Positions 7,700 through 16,118 of a DNA stretch of 64,000 nt are shown here, piece after piece. The stretch is taken from contig NZ_KZ119600.1 of the NCBI RefSeq assembly GCF_002153425.1, positions 4,714,935-4,778,934 of the forward strand, given 5' to 3'. The DNA is from Litchfieldia alkalitelluris. GTDB taxonomy: Bacteria > Bacillota > Bacilli > Bacillales > Salisediminibacteriaceae. A model generated the notes under the pieces. The model searched no databases and had not been told where the DNA came from. It worked only from the letters and a program-made list of their open reading frames with translations. Position 1 is the first letter of the stretch. Every line of letters begins with the position of its first letter. The position numbers and the translations under genes are program-made.

Positions 7700-8242
7700 T
7701 TGCGAATACAGCAAGTATATCAATTAACTGAGGATTTAATAGAAGAAGCTAGACAGTACGCGGAATTATCTAAGGAGTTTACTTCGAACCGCCATGATTT
7801 TCATGAAGGCGGGTTAATTAATAAAAAGAAGAAAATGTACGAAGGTAAACTAGGAGAAAAGATATTTAAAATGTTTTTGTTGGAAAACAAAATAAACTTT
7901 GAAGAGGATAAAAGTAGTCATGAAGAAGCTGATTATTATGATTTCCTCTTACCTAATGGCTATAAAATTGATGTAAAAACACGTACTAAAGATTTTCATA
8001 TACGTACATTAGAGTTAGTAGAACAATTTCAACAAAAACCTAAGGAAATATATGTATCAGTAAGACTATTTGATAATTTGAGTACCGGCAGTATTATTGG
8101 CTGGGTCTCAAACAATGATATTCTTAGGATAAACAGGATAGAGAACCATGGTTATTTAGATAACTATACTATTTATGATAGAGAGCTTAGAGATATGAAG
8201 CAACTTTGGGACTTATGTCTAGTAAACTATAAAAGCAATTGA
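7700..8242 (+). CDS. Small PD-(D/E)xK-like protein divergent from the FokI-like methyltransferase
   Basis: 180 residues; I do not recognise a named family. The middle reads GKLGEKIFKMFL (E53), HEEADYYDFLLPNGYKI (D78, D81) and DVKTRT (D91, K93): an acidic helix residue, then D-x9-D-x-K on a beta hairpin, the arrangement of the PD-(D/E)xK nuclease core. The N-terminal 45 residues look helical and charged. The TTG start at 7700 is behind AAAGGGGGGT; no better ATG exists. It lacks the Vsr-type motifs. Position suggests an accessory to the restriction-modification pair (nickase, modification-dependent nuclease or specificity helper), but it could be an unrelated passenger. Confidence 0.7.
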   Translation: MRIQQVYQLTEDLIEEARQYAELSKEFTSNRHDFHEGGLINKKKKMYEGKLGEKIFKMFLLENKINFEEDKSSHEEADYYDFLLPNGYKIDVKTRTKDFHIRTLELVEQFQQKPKEIYVSVRLFDNLSTGSIIGWVSNNDILRINRIENHGYLDNYTIYDRELRDMKQLWDLCLVNYKSN

Positions 8243-8264
8243 CTTTTAAAAAGGTATGCTGCTC

Positions 8265-8296
8265 CCCCAGCACGATGAAATTTCACCGTGCTGGGG
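8265..8296 (+). terminator. Long hairpin after the nuclease-like gene, related to a dispersed palindrome family
   Basis: CCCCAGCACG (8265-8274) pairs with CGTGCTGGGG (8287-8296), and the intervening TGAAATTTCA is itself palindromic, so the 32 bases form a near-perfect inverted repeat with a single A/C mismatch. There is no U tract, so termination is uncertain. The CCCCAG...CTGGGG ends resemble the dispersed palindromes at 12198 and 13020. Confidence 0.6.
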
Positions 8297-8412
8297 ATTA
8301 GGAACTTTAAATCTAAGTTTGGAGTCACAAGAATGGCTAATGGAAACTGTGATGAGACTGTCAGTCGTCTCCTTTACTCATTAAGGATTGACATCTAAAA
8401 TTAACTATCATA

Positions 8413-8432
8413 ATATGAATATATGTTCATAT
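8413..8432. promoter_or_regulatory. ArsR/SmtB-type operator-like palindrome
   Basis: ATATGAATATATGTTCATAT is palindromic except for one pair, and resembles the TGAA-N6-TTCA operators bound by metal-sensing ArsR/SmtB-family repressors such as CzrA. It lies 22 bases before the GTG start of the FAD oxidoreductase, where it would block transcription. No repressor gene is adjacent. Confidence 0.55.
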
Positions 8433-8454
8433 ATTAGCTTTTGGAGGGGATATA

Positions 8455-9498
8455 GTGAAATACGATATCGTTGTCATCGGAGCTGGCCAAGCTGGACTAT
8501 CAATGGGATATTATTTAAAGCAAACCGATTTCTCATTTTTAATTATTGATAAAAATGATGAAATAGGTGAAGTATGGTCAAATAGATATGATTCTCTAAA
8601 ACTATTTACACCGAATGCTTATAATAACTTACCAGGTTTAGATATTGGAAATAACTTAGACGCGTATCCTACAAAAGATGATATAGCATATTATTTAAAA
8701 AGATATGTTCAGCATTTCTCATTACCTGTTCAATTGAGTACTGAAGTTTTATCTGTATGTCCGAATGAAATTGGCTTTAAAATAGTTACGGACCAGGGTG
8801 AATTAGAGGCAAAGAATATTGTTGTAGCTACAGGTCCATTTCAAAGTCCCTTTATACCTGATTTTGCTAATGAGTTGTCAAAAGATGTTTTACAACTACA
8901 CTCATCACAATATAAAAATTCTAACCAGCTAATAGACGGTCCAGTTTTAGTAGTGGGCGGTGGAAATTCTGGTGCGCAAATTGCTGTGGAATTAGCTGAA
9001 GAACGAGAAGTTTATTTATCAGTTGGTCAAAAGATTAGATACTTACCTCAAAATCTTTTTAGTAAAAGTATTTTTTCATGGTTTGATAAATTAGGTATTT
9101 TATCTGTTGATGCCGAATCGAAATTAGGTCAATTTATTAAAAAAAAGCCTGATCCAATTTTTGGATATGAATTAAAGTCTCTAATCAAGAATGGGAAAGT
9201 GATGGTTAGACCAAGAACGAGGTCAGCAAATAACACAAACATTGAGTTTGAAGATGGAAATCATTTGAAAGTGACTAACATTATATGGTCAACAGGCTTT
9301 CATGCCGACTATTCTTGGTTAAAAATTGATGATCTCTTTCATGAGAAAGGAATTCCAAAGCACCAAAGGGGGATTACTGACATAAGAGGACTTTACTTCT
9401 TAGGATTGCCTTGGCAGTATAGAAGAGGTTCCGCATTATTACAAGGTGTTGGTTATGATGCGAAATATATATTTCAACATTTAATAAAGCATTATTAA
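8455..9498 (+). CDS. FAD/NAD(P)-dependent oxidoreductase, flavin monooxygenase (CzcO/ArsO-like) type
   Basis: 347 residues with two dinucleotide-binding folds: FAD motif VIGAGQAGLSMGYYL (7-21) and NADPH motif VVGGGNSGAQ (166-175), plus the late ATG/STGFHADYSWL segment typical of flavin-containing monooxygenase-like proteins. The GTG start at 8455 is behind TTGGAGGGGA. Relatives are annotated as CzcO near metal-resistance genes or ArsO in arsenic operons, and the operator-like palindrome just upstream fits metal or oxyanion control, but there is no adjacent ars or czc gene here. The substrate is unknown. Confidence 0.82.
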   Translation: MKYDIVVIGAGQAGLSMGYYLKQTDFSFLIIDKNDEIGEVWSNRYDSLKLFTPNAYNNLPGLDIGNNLDAYPTKDDIAYYLKRYVQHFSLPVQLSTEVLSVCPNEIGFKIVTDQGELEAKNIVVATGPFQSPFIPDFANELSKDVLQLHSSQYKNSNQLIDGPVLVVGGGNSGAQIAVELAEEREVYLSVGQKIRYLPQNLFSKSIFSWFDKLGILSVDAESKLGQFIKKKPDPIFGYELKSLIKNGKVMVRPRTRSANNTNIEFEDGNHLKVTNIIWSTGFHADYSWLKIDDLFHEKGIPKHQRGITDIRGLYFLGLPWQYRRGSALLQGVGYDAKYIFQHLIKHY

Positions 9499-9804
9499 AT
9501 ATTTCAATGATAAATAACAGTATCGCATGTTATAGAAGATTACTATTTAACCTTTTACAAACATATATCAATTCTTTACTATCATTTGATACTGGCGTTG
9601 TAAATAAATTTAATGTTTATCAAATAAAAATTTACCATATATACTGGTTTTATATGTTGCGCAGTATAGTTAAATATGAAAAGACGATCACTTTGATTGT
9701 AATCGCCTTAAATGGTTATTGATCTGCAGTATGTTTGTAGCACATTTTAAATGAATTACTTTTCTTCATGCACTTTATTCGTAGCTCAATCAGAAATATT
9801 GAAC
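9499..9804. other. Intergenic stretch without recognisable features
   Basis: 306 AT-rich bases between two convergent genes. A plus-strand frame at 9507-9722 has no ribosome site and an unremarkable hydrophobic translation, so I do not call it. I see no convincing strong terminator; the best inverted match (CGAT...ATCG near 9688) is weak. Confidence 0.6.
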
Positions 9805-10668
9805 TTATTTTTCTACAAAAAACATAGAAATAGCGCCTAAACCCACATGGGTCCCAACCGATACTCCCATTTGCATAATATATATGTCTCCTGAAAATTC
9901 AGTTTCTAATTGAATTCTCGCTTTTAGGTTTTCGGCAACTTTAATATCTGATGTATATCCTATAATAATAAAGTCTGTCATCTCTTTGTTGTTTCTCTTC
10001 ATAAACTCCTGTGTATAATGCTTTAGAACTCTTTTCAATCCCCGCTCCTTGCCAACTATGGCTCCTTTCCCATCCTTCATAGACATAATTGGCTTCAGCA
10101 TGAGGATCTTACCAATAAAGGCACTTGCATTAGTAAGCCTGCCGCTCTTTATTAGATGGTCTAAATCATCTACAGATAGGAAATGTTTGATTTTTTTCTT
10201 ATACTTTTCATTAAAAGCGACTATTTCATCAAACGTTGCTCCCTGTTCCCTCATCATCGCACTTTTTAAAACTAGCCAACCACTTCCATGGCTCATACAC
10301 TTTGAATCAACTACATGTATCTTAACGTTTGATTCTGGACTTTCCTCATAAAAATAATCCTTAGCTAGTATTGCTGAATGATATGAACCGCTCGTACCAC
10401 TAGACATACAAATACATAAAATTTCCTTAATACCATCTTCAACAGCCTCATTGATTATTTTCAAATACTCGGCTGGGCTTGGCATACCTGTGGTCGGAAA
10501 CTCAGCCAGTGCTTCCATCATTCCATAGAAATCATCTGGTTGGATATCGATCCTGTCTTTATATGTTTTACCGTCTATATTTATGGTTAGAGGTGCTAAG
10601 CTGATATCGTACTTTTCCAGCACTTCATCAGACAAATCACATGTTGAATCAGCCATAATTTTTATCAT
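9805..10668 (-). CDS. DegV family fatty-acid-binding protein
   Basis: 287 residues. The N-terminus IMADSTCDLSDEVLEKYDIS is the DegV signature, followed by TTGMPSPAEY and SSGTSGSYHSA (lipid carboxylate-binding serines), and the C-terminal domain with GRLTNASAFIGKILMLKPIMSM. DegV proteins (FakB type) bind a fatty acid and present it to the kinase FakA for phosphorylation and incorporation into phospholipid; cytosolic. ATG start at 10668 behind CTTGGAGG. Stand-alone gene; the fakA partner is not in the window. Confidence 0.93.
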   Translation of the reverse strand: MIKIMADSTCDLSDEVLEKYDISLAPLTINIDGKTYKDRIDIQPDDFYGMMEALAEFPTTGMPSPAEYLKIINEAVEDGIKEILCICMSSGTSGSYHSAILAKDYFYEESPESNVKIHVVDSKCMSHGSGWLVLKSAMMREQGATFDEIVAFNEKYKKKIKHFLSVDDLDHLIKSGRLTNASAFIGKILMLKPIMSMKDGKGAIVGKERGLKRVLKHYTQEFMKRNNKEMTDFIIIGYTSDIKVAENLKARIQLETEFSGDIYIMQMGVSVGTHVGLGAISMFFVEK

Positions 10669-10935
10669 GTATAAACCTCCAAGAATATATTGATTTATTT
10701 AATGATCACTTCTATTCGAGATAAATCTCCTTGTGGATGTTTATGAGGCAAAAAATTAAGTATAGGAATGAAAAGTATATTTCCAATGTCTTAACTATAT
10801 TCTTATATATAAAGGGGTAATGAGCTTAACTATAAAATCAATTACTGTTTGTTTTATTGTTGTCATAAACTAAATTATTAATCGATTTTTCTAACTAGCT
10901 CTTGTATCTTCTTGTAAAGGTGATGATGTTCGCTA
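10669..10935. other. Intergenic stretch without recognisable features
   Basis: AT-rich sequence between the DegV start and the terminator of the next gene (342 bases gene to gene). A poor frame begins near 10902 and has no homology that I can see. It presumably contains the DegV promoter, but no confident -35/-10 pair stands out. Confidence 0.5.
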
Positions 10936-10973
10936 AAAAAAGACCTACAGTCCAATTGACTGAAGGTCTTTCA
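10934..10973 (-). terminator. Terminator of the luciferase-like gene
   Basis: AAAGACCT (10939-10946) and AGGTCTTT (10964-10971) enclose an inner CAGTC/GACTG stem, giving a 14-bp hairpin with one A/A mismatch and a 5-base loop. On the minus strand the U tract is TCTTTTTTTAG. Confidence 0.85.
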
Positions 10974-11010
10974 CTAATGATCGAAGTTGCAGCGGATTTC
11001 TTCCCTGACA

Positions 11011-12021
11011 TTATTTCCCCACTATTTCTGCCAATAGTTGGTGGGAATGGAGGCGTGCTTTGTGATCATAGACCATTGTACTCACCATGATCTCATCTGC
11101 CTTCGTCTCATCTAAAAAGGACTGTAACTTTTTCTTTACATTGGTTGGATTTCCAATGATCGTAGAGCCTAGTTGTTTATCTAAAACTGCCTTTTCATAA
11201 GGACTCATCATCTCATCCAAATCCTTTACTGGTGGTTGTAACTGTGTTGGTGTGTTTCTCATCATGTTTAGAAAGCTTTGTTTGATCGAAGATGCTAGGA
11301 ATTCTGCTTCCTCATCTGTATCTGCCACAATAACATTTACTGCTACCATGGCGTAAGGCTCTTTATACTCCTCCGACGGCTGAAAGTTCTCGTAATACAA
11401 TGCCAGAGCTGGTAATGTGTTTTCAGGAGAAAAATGACTGGCAAAAGCAAACGGCCTCCCAAGTTGTGCCGATAATCGGGCACTAAAACCACTAGAACCT
11501 AATAACCAAATAGGGACATTTGCTCCTTCCCCAGGGATGGCTCGTACTGCTGCAGAACCTTCAAAATAGGCTTGCAACTGTTCTAATTGTTCTGGGAAAT
11601 CATCACCATTGGTATAGTTTGCCCCACGAAGGGCATGGGCTGTACGTTGATCAGTTCCAGGTGCTCGCCCTAATCCTAAATCAATTCGACCTGGGAACAT
11701 AGCTTCGAGTGTTCCAAATTGCTCGGCGATAATGAGTGGAGAATGGTTAGGAAGCATAATTCCCCCGGATCCTACACGAATAGTAGAAGTATGTGCTGCT
11801 ATATGGCCAATCACTACGGATGTTGCTGAGCTAGCTATACCAGGCATATTATGATGCTCCGCTAACCAGTACCGCTTAAAGCCCAGTTTTTCTGTTAACT
11901 GAGCTAACTCTATTGAATGCTGGAACGATTGACTAGGCGTCCCCCCTTGTATGATTGATGCAAGGTCAAGGATGGAAAAGGATATTTCGTTAATTAATTT
12001 TTTCGGTCTAGTTATTAGCAT
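11011..12021 (-). CDS. LLM-class flavin-dependent oxidoreductase (YhbW/YceB type)
   Basis: 336 residues, a full-length bacterial luciferase-like TIM barrel. The block GFKRYWLAEHHNMPGIASSA and the following RVGSGGIMLPNHSPLIIAEQ with GRIDLGLGRAPGTDQRT are nearly diagnostic of the E. coli YhbW / B. subtilis YceB subgroup, which binds reduced flavin; physiological substrates are unknown. ATG start at 12021 with AAAGAAGTGG upstream. Single gene with its own terminator. Confidence 0.9.
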   Translation of the reverse strand: MLITRPKKLINEISFSILDLASIIQGGTPSQSFQHSIELAQLTEKLGFKRYWLAEHHNMPGIASSATSVVIGHIAAHTSTIRVGSGGIMLPNHSPLIIAEQFGTLEAMFPGRIDLGLGRAPGTDQRTAHALRGANYTNGDDFPEQLEQLQAYFEGSAAVRAIPGEGANVPIWLLGSSGFSARLSAQLGRPFAFASHFSPENTLPALALYYENFQPSEEYKEPYAMVAVNVIVADTDEEAEFLASSIKQSFLNMMRNTPTQLQPPVKDLDEMMSPYEKAVLDKQLGSTIIGNPTNVKKKLQSFLDETKADEIMVSTMVYDHKARLHSHQLLAEIVGK

Positions 12022-12197
12022 GGAATATCCACTTCTTTCTTTTTTATATACTAGTTGGAGGTGGACTCAATGTGCTTGATTAGTATCTTTTTATGCACTC
12101 TCCTCCATACAAAAGGTTAATACATATTAGTTCGTTATTATCATAACAGGATGAATTGATGATTTAAAATGAGGTGACTTACGTTCGTAAATGATTC

Positions 12198-12240
12198 CTG
12201 CCCCCCCCTGTGCAATAATACTTTATTGTACTGGGGGCAG
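12198..12240. repeat. Dispersed palindromic element, imperfect copy
   Basis: CTGCCCCCCCC-TGTGCAATAA faces TTATTGTACTGGGGGCAG around a short loop. The polyC/polyG tips and length match the better copy at 13020-13074 and resemble the hairpin at 8265. It sits in a 305-base intergenic gap that otherwise only holds the hairpin at 12283. Confidence 0.7.
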
Positions 12241-12282
12241 ACGCTTTAATCAGTGGCTAGAAACACCTTAAATACAAAGCGC

Positions 12283-12316
12283 AAAGGACTCCCTCATTAA
12301 ATGACGGGAGTCCTTT
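12283..12316 (-). terminator. Hairpin terminator of the small membrane protein gene
   Basis: AAAGGACTCCC (12283-12293) pairs perfectly with GGGAGTCCTTT (12306-12316) with a 12-base loop. U tracts are modest on both strands, so it may work in either direction. It lies just past the stop codon of the minus-strand gene. Confidence 0.7.
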
Positions 12317-12326
12317 AATTCCATTA

Positions 12327-12728
12327 TTAAAATAAACTTACAAGAAAAAGAGATACAATAAACACACCTAAAAACACAACCGAATAAACCTTATTAACGA
12401 TTGTTTGCTCTTTTTCCATAGTGGATTTATACTCCAACCACCCATCTATCAACTCCATAACAAGCAAAACAAAAAACGGTATTAGAAAAATGAATGGCGA
12501 TAAATACCCTCCAGAGATAACAAAATATAATATGCAAGTGATGATAAAAATCAGTATTTTAATTACTAACCCCAAGTCTTCATTTTCTCTAAAAAAACGA
12601 ATGTTCTGAAATTGAATTCTTTCTTTTTCATATTCCTTATCATACCTCGCTTGATAATGAAGCCTAGCTAAGTATGCCATAGCAATCGAAATAATAAGCA
12701 ATACTGGCATAGCCTGGTGAGATAACAT
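12327..12728 (-). CDS. Small four-helix membrane protein, unknown function
   Basis: 133 residues from the ATG at 12728, chosen because AAGGAGGATATC lies right before it; an upstream in-frame ATG at 12758 lacks a ribosome site. Hydrophobic helices are seen at about 6-24, 54-72, 75-93 and 112-132, with a charged loop (RYDKEYEKERIQFQNIRFFREN) after the first. I do not recognise the family; the layout resembles the DUF4181-type bacillary membrane proteins, but no signature confirms this. Confidence 0.75.
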   Translation of the reverse strand: MLSHQAMPVLLIISIAMAYLARLHYQARYDKEYEKERIQFQNIRFFRENEDLGLVIKILIFIITCILYFVISGGYLSPFIFLIPFFVLLVMELIDGWLEYKSTMEKEQTIVNKVYSVVFLGVFIVSLFLVSLF

Positions 12729-12964
12729 GATATCCTCCTTACAGTTTTTCCACATCAAATATCACATTCAAGTGGATTTTTCTCGCTTATTAATACCAGT
12801 TGGGGAATGCATCGTAAGTTTTTTTTCAAAAAATCATTTATTCCTTTATCCTTAGCCTTTTCCAGTTACCCCAACACTTCTTTCTAAACATGATCTGCCT
12901 TAATTTTAACACACATTTTTTAACAATATTAAATAACGATTCCGCACCACTATACTTACTTAGT

Positions 12965-13074
12965 GGCACTTTAATCCTCCTCTTTTATCTCCATTCCCGA
13001 GAAACAGCTCGCGCATGACAAAGTGCCTGACCCCCGGTACTGTAAAGTATTACAGCACTGGGGGTCAGGCACTT
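12965..13074. repeat. Dispersed palindromic element next to a duplicated gene end
   Basis: AAAGTGCCTGACCCCC-GGTACTGTA (13020-13044) and its complement (13050-13074) match at 23 of 25 positions. I recognise this GTGCCTGACCCCC...GGGGGTCAGGCAC hairpin as a common dispersed repeat in Bacillaceae. Just before it, 12993-13013 repeats the last 20 bases of the MocR-type gene (13985-14004), preceded in both places by GGCACTTTA. The surrounding 415-base gap has no gene. Confidence 0.85.
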
Positions 13075-13143
13075 TAATCCATAATTTCACCATAAAAAAG
13101 TGCTAAGAAATATCTCTCAGCTACTTACATTATCTATATAACC

Positions 13144-13605
13144 TTAACAAAAACTTTCTATTTGGTCTTCCGTAATCCCTTTTATTAATCTCAGTTCACT
13201 AATCAAAAATTGTTGTGCGTCATCAAACAATTTTTTCTCACTTGAATTAAGTGCTTTCTCATTCTGCATACGCTTTAGGTCACGTACCACTTCCGCACCT
13301 TCTTGCATTTTGCCCGTTTTAATTTTGTCCGAGTTCACCTTATACCTTTGTTTCCATGGAAGTAATTTATCTGTCTCGCATTGATGGAAAATGTGTATGA
13401 TGTTTTTTAATGCAACAATGTCAGTAACTTGGCGTATATTTGAACTCAATATCTTACCTTTAGGAATCATAACTTGCATATTACTGTTCAGCATTTTAAT
13501 TACAAAATACTGTTGCTTTTTCCTTAAAATTTCCTTTTCTTCTATGTCTATAATAGTACCTGCCCCGTGCATTGGATAAACAATGTTATCGCCAATTTGA
13601 AACAA
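13144..13605 (-). CDS. CarD/CdnL-family RNA polymerase-binding regulator
   Basis: 153 residues if started at the TTG at 13603-13605, which follows GGAGGTGGG and gives the family N-terminus (M)FQIGDNIVYPMHGAGTIIDIEEKEI; an upstream ATG (13620) overlaps the ribosome site and is less likely. Residues 1-60 form the RNA polymerase-interacting Tudor-like domain, residues 70-153 the helical DNA-binding domain (LLPWKQRYKVNSDKIKTG, EVVRDLKRM). CarD proteins stabilise promoter open complexes. Not in an operon. Confidence 0.9.
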   Translation of the reverse strand: MFQIGDNIVYPMHGAGTIIDIEEKEILRKKQQYFVIKMLNSNMQVMIPKGKILSSNIRQVTDIVALKNIIHIFHQCETDKLLPWKQRYKVNSDKIKTGKMQEGAEVVRDLKRMQNEKALNSSEKKLFDDAQQFLISELRLIKGITEDQIESFC

Positions 13606-13982
13606 AGAACCCACCTCCATATGTGGTAACCTTATTAAGCATAACATAGGTACAGTTTTTTATCAAATTTTTAATAATATCACAAAAATACATGGGTAGT
13701 CAACTACTTTTTTTACACAGAATTCTATTAAAACTAATAAAAACCTCCCTGCATTTGGGGTTTGAGGATGGTTAATGTAACCAAACTTAACATAACTAAG
13801 TATGAGTGTTCCGTATTTTTGTATTTTTTCTTAAGAAAAATAAATATAAGTTTAAGAACTTTCATTCACAAAGGCACCTTGAATGAGGACTCATGTTGCA
13901 CAGTATAAAGTAAACTAAATAATAAATAAAGCGCTTATCTATGTTACAAGATAGCTCCAGTACCGCGGGTCAGGCACTTTAT
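13606..13982. other. Intergenic gap with a half copy of the dispersed palindrome
   Basis: 377 bases without a gene. GTACCGCGGGTCAGGCACTTTA (13960-13981) is one arm of the GTGCCTGACCCCC palindrome, lacking its partner, and abuts the stop codon of the MocR-type gene. The rest is AT-rich and unremarkable. Confidence 0.6.
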
Positions 13983-15430
13983 TTATTCCGAGAAACAGCT
14001 CGCGAGCAATTTGATTCCATTTTCAATTTCTTCAATTGATAAACCACCAAAACCCAACATGATATAGGAATTAGCCTCAGGGGGTGGTTGAAGCCAAAAC
14101 TGTGATGGGGAATAAACGTTGACTCCTCTCTTGAGACTCTTTTCAATAAGCTCTATGGCTGTTATACCTTTTAGTTTTAATAAAATGTGTAGGCCAGACT
14201 TTTCCCCTACGATTGTTACATGAGTGCCCATATAGCGTTCAATACTCATTAGCAAAGTCTGGTGATTTCTTTGGTACACCTTTCGCATTCTTCTAATATG
14301 CTTTTCGAATTCTCCCGATTGCATAAACAAAGCGATGGCCCGCTGAATAATTGGAGAGACAGATTGGTTATAAGGAACGAACTTTCGTGAATAGTGATCC
14401 ATTAAAGACGGTGGAAGTACAATATAACTTAGCCGAACGGACGGAAGGAATGATTTAGAAAATGTACCTAAATAAATCACCTTTTCCCCTTCATCTAGAG
14501 ATTTGAGTGAAGGAATGGGCTGACCCTGGTAGCGAAACTCCCCGTCATAATCATCCTCGATAATATATCCTCCCGTTTGATATGCCCAATTTAACATTTG
14601 CATTCTTTTTGAAATAGAAAGAACCATGCCAAGTGGAAATTGGTGAGAGGGCGTGACAAATAGGGCAGATGCCTCACTCTTTTGAAGATGTTCCATTGAC
14701 AAGCCGTCCTTTTCAAGCGGTATCGGCTCAATGTAGCATCCCTGATCTTTAAGAACCGATCGCACACCGGTATATCCTGGATCCTCCATTGCTAAGGTCT
14801 TTCCCCTGAGATCTAAAAGTTGGCAGATTAGTCCAGTGGAGGCTTGGGTTCCAGCAGTAATTATGATTTGCTCTGGTGCAGATCTCACACCTCTCGATTG
14901 CAGTAAATAGTTTGAAATCTCCTGTCTTAGTGCCTGTTCACCCATTTTACCCCCATACTGAAATAACCAGTTACCCTCTTGATCAACTGCCTCTGTCAGA
15001 CATTTCTTCCACTGTTTTATAGGGAATTTCTCAATATTAACATTCCCATACTCGAAATCAACCAGAGACTTACTCGCGGTTTACATTCCAATCTTGTAGA
15101 ATGCTCCTTCGCGATCGGATGCAATAAAGGTTTCTCAATTTCAGCTACCCACATGCCACTTCTAGGTACACTATCGAGATAGCCTTCTGATTGTAACTGC
15201 TGATAGGCTGCCTCAACCGTGTTCCGGCTGACCTTTAAATGAAGCGTTAGCTGTCGAATAGATGGCATCTTCATTCCTGGTGAAAGCCTACTTTCCTCTA
15301 TTTCCTTCTTAATCCAATTGTACAACTGACTGTACAATGGTTCTTTTGATTCCTTTTGTAAAAATGGCGTCAATTCCACACTCAACCCTCCTCTGTCCCC
15401 ATTAAACTTTTTAATTCTGTCACTTTTCAT
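13983..15430 (-). pseudogene. MocR/GabR-type PLP-dependent regulator, broken by a frameshift
   Basis: Two adjacent frames together encode one protein of about 480 residues. 15017-15430 gives the GntR-type winged helix (LSPGMKMPSIRQLTLHLKVSRNTVEAAYQQLQSEGYL); 13983 to about 15060 gives the aminotransferase-like domain with the PLP lysine in GTFSKSFLPSVRLSY. Translation in the second frame reads upstream past its first ATG as DFEYGNVNIEKFPIKQW, the expected linker, so the break is near 15060-15067 (AGTCTCTGGTTGAT), one base missing or two extra. It is divergent from a PNPOx-like gene, the usual target arrangement for MocR regulators. It could be a true pseudogene or a sequencing error. Confidence 0.85.
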
Positions 15431-15487
15431 ATGTACAGTTATTAATTAAAATCATTTTATCATTAAAAAAGGAGTGGGGATTGGAAA

Positions 15488-16033
15488 ATGAATAAAATGC
15501 GCCAAAGCAAATTAGAATGTACGGATGATAATCGAATTGAGCAGTTTTTAAGCACGGCAAAGATAGGGTATCTTGGATTAACAGATGGGGAGGTTCCTTA
15601 TGTCGTTCCTTTGAATTTTGTCATGCTGAATGGGGCGGTATATTTTCATGGAGCTGCACAAGGAAGAAAGGTAAATTTGATTGGCTCCAATCCCAACTGT
15701 TGTTTTACAGTATCTGAAGAATATGGAACGATGGTAAGTCCTATACCAGCGAAGGTAGATACTGCTTATTTTAGTGTGATGCTATTTGGAGTACTTGAAG
15801 CGGTAACGGATTTAAATGAAGCAACAGCTGCCATGCAAGCTTTAATCGATAAGCATGTGCCAGGCTACTATCATAACAGCCTATCACAAGCTCATGTTGA
15901 GAAATACCGCTCCTCATTAGGGAGTCACACACTGGTTTATAGACTAGTCCCCACCTTACGAACAGCAAAAGAGAATCCATTGAATCCCCAATTGGCCTTT
16001 TACTCAGGGAGGAAAGTGGATATAGATTTATAA
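15488..16033 (+). CDS. Pyridoxamine 5'-phosphate oxidase-like FMN-binding protein
   Basis: 181 residues. The split-barrel core is visible: KIGYLGLTDGEVPYVVPLNFVML, VYFHGAAQGRKVNLIGSNPNCCFTV, then YFSVMLFGVLEAVTDLNEATAAM. This is the NimA/PNPOx-like group (flavin-binding, small redox or detoxification enzymes), not canonical PdxH. The ATG at 15488 lies about 10 bases after AAGGAGTGGGG. The divergent MocR-type regulator probably controlled it; if that regulator is dead, expression may be uncoupled from its signal. Substrate unknown. Confidence 0.85.
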   Translation: MNKMRQSKLECTDDNRIEQFLSTAKIGYLGLTDGEVPYVVPLNFVMLNGAVYFHGAAQGRKVNLIGSNPNCCFTVSEEYGTMVSPIPAKVDTAYFSVMLFGVLEAVTDLNEATAAMQALIDKHVPGYYHNSLSQAHVEKYRSSLGSHTLVYRLVPTLRTAKENPLNPQLAFYSGRKVDIDL

Positions 16034-16064
16034 GAATCTTTTTGGTTATATCCGAGGAAAGAAA

Positions 16065-16100
16065 AAAGGGGCTAATGTTAAACAAAACATTAGCTCCTTT
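16065..16100. terminator. Bidirectional terminator between PNPOx-like gene and rlmH
   Basis: AAGGGGCTAATGTT faces AACATTAGCTCCTT around a short loop between two convergent genes. A and T tracts lie on both flanks, so it can serve both. Confidence 0.75.
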
Positions 16101-16118
16101 ACGTAAAAAAATATTATT

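Noticed and set aside
7700..8242. Vsr mismatch endonuclease or controller (C) protein for the restriction-modification system
   Set aside because: Vsr zinc-site and catalytic motifs are absent, and there is no HTH; the active-site pattern is only generically PD-(D/E)xK.
1569..8242. Prophage or integrative element
   Set aside because: No integrase, transposase, structural phage gene, or tRNA-flanked direct repeats were found at the borders.
9507..9722. 71-codon hydrophobic frame
   Set aside because: No ribosome site, starts just past the upstream stop codon, low-complexity translation.
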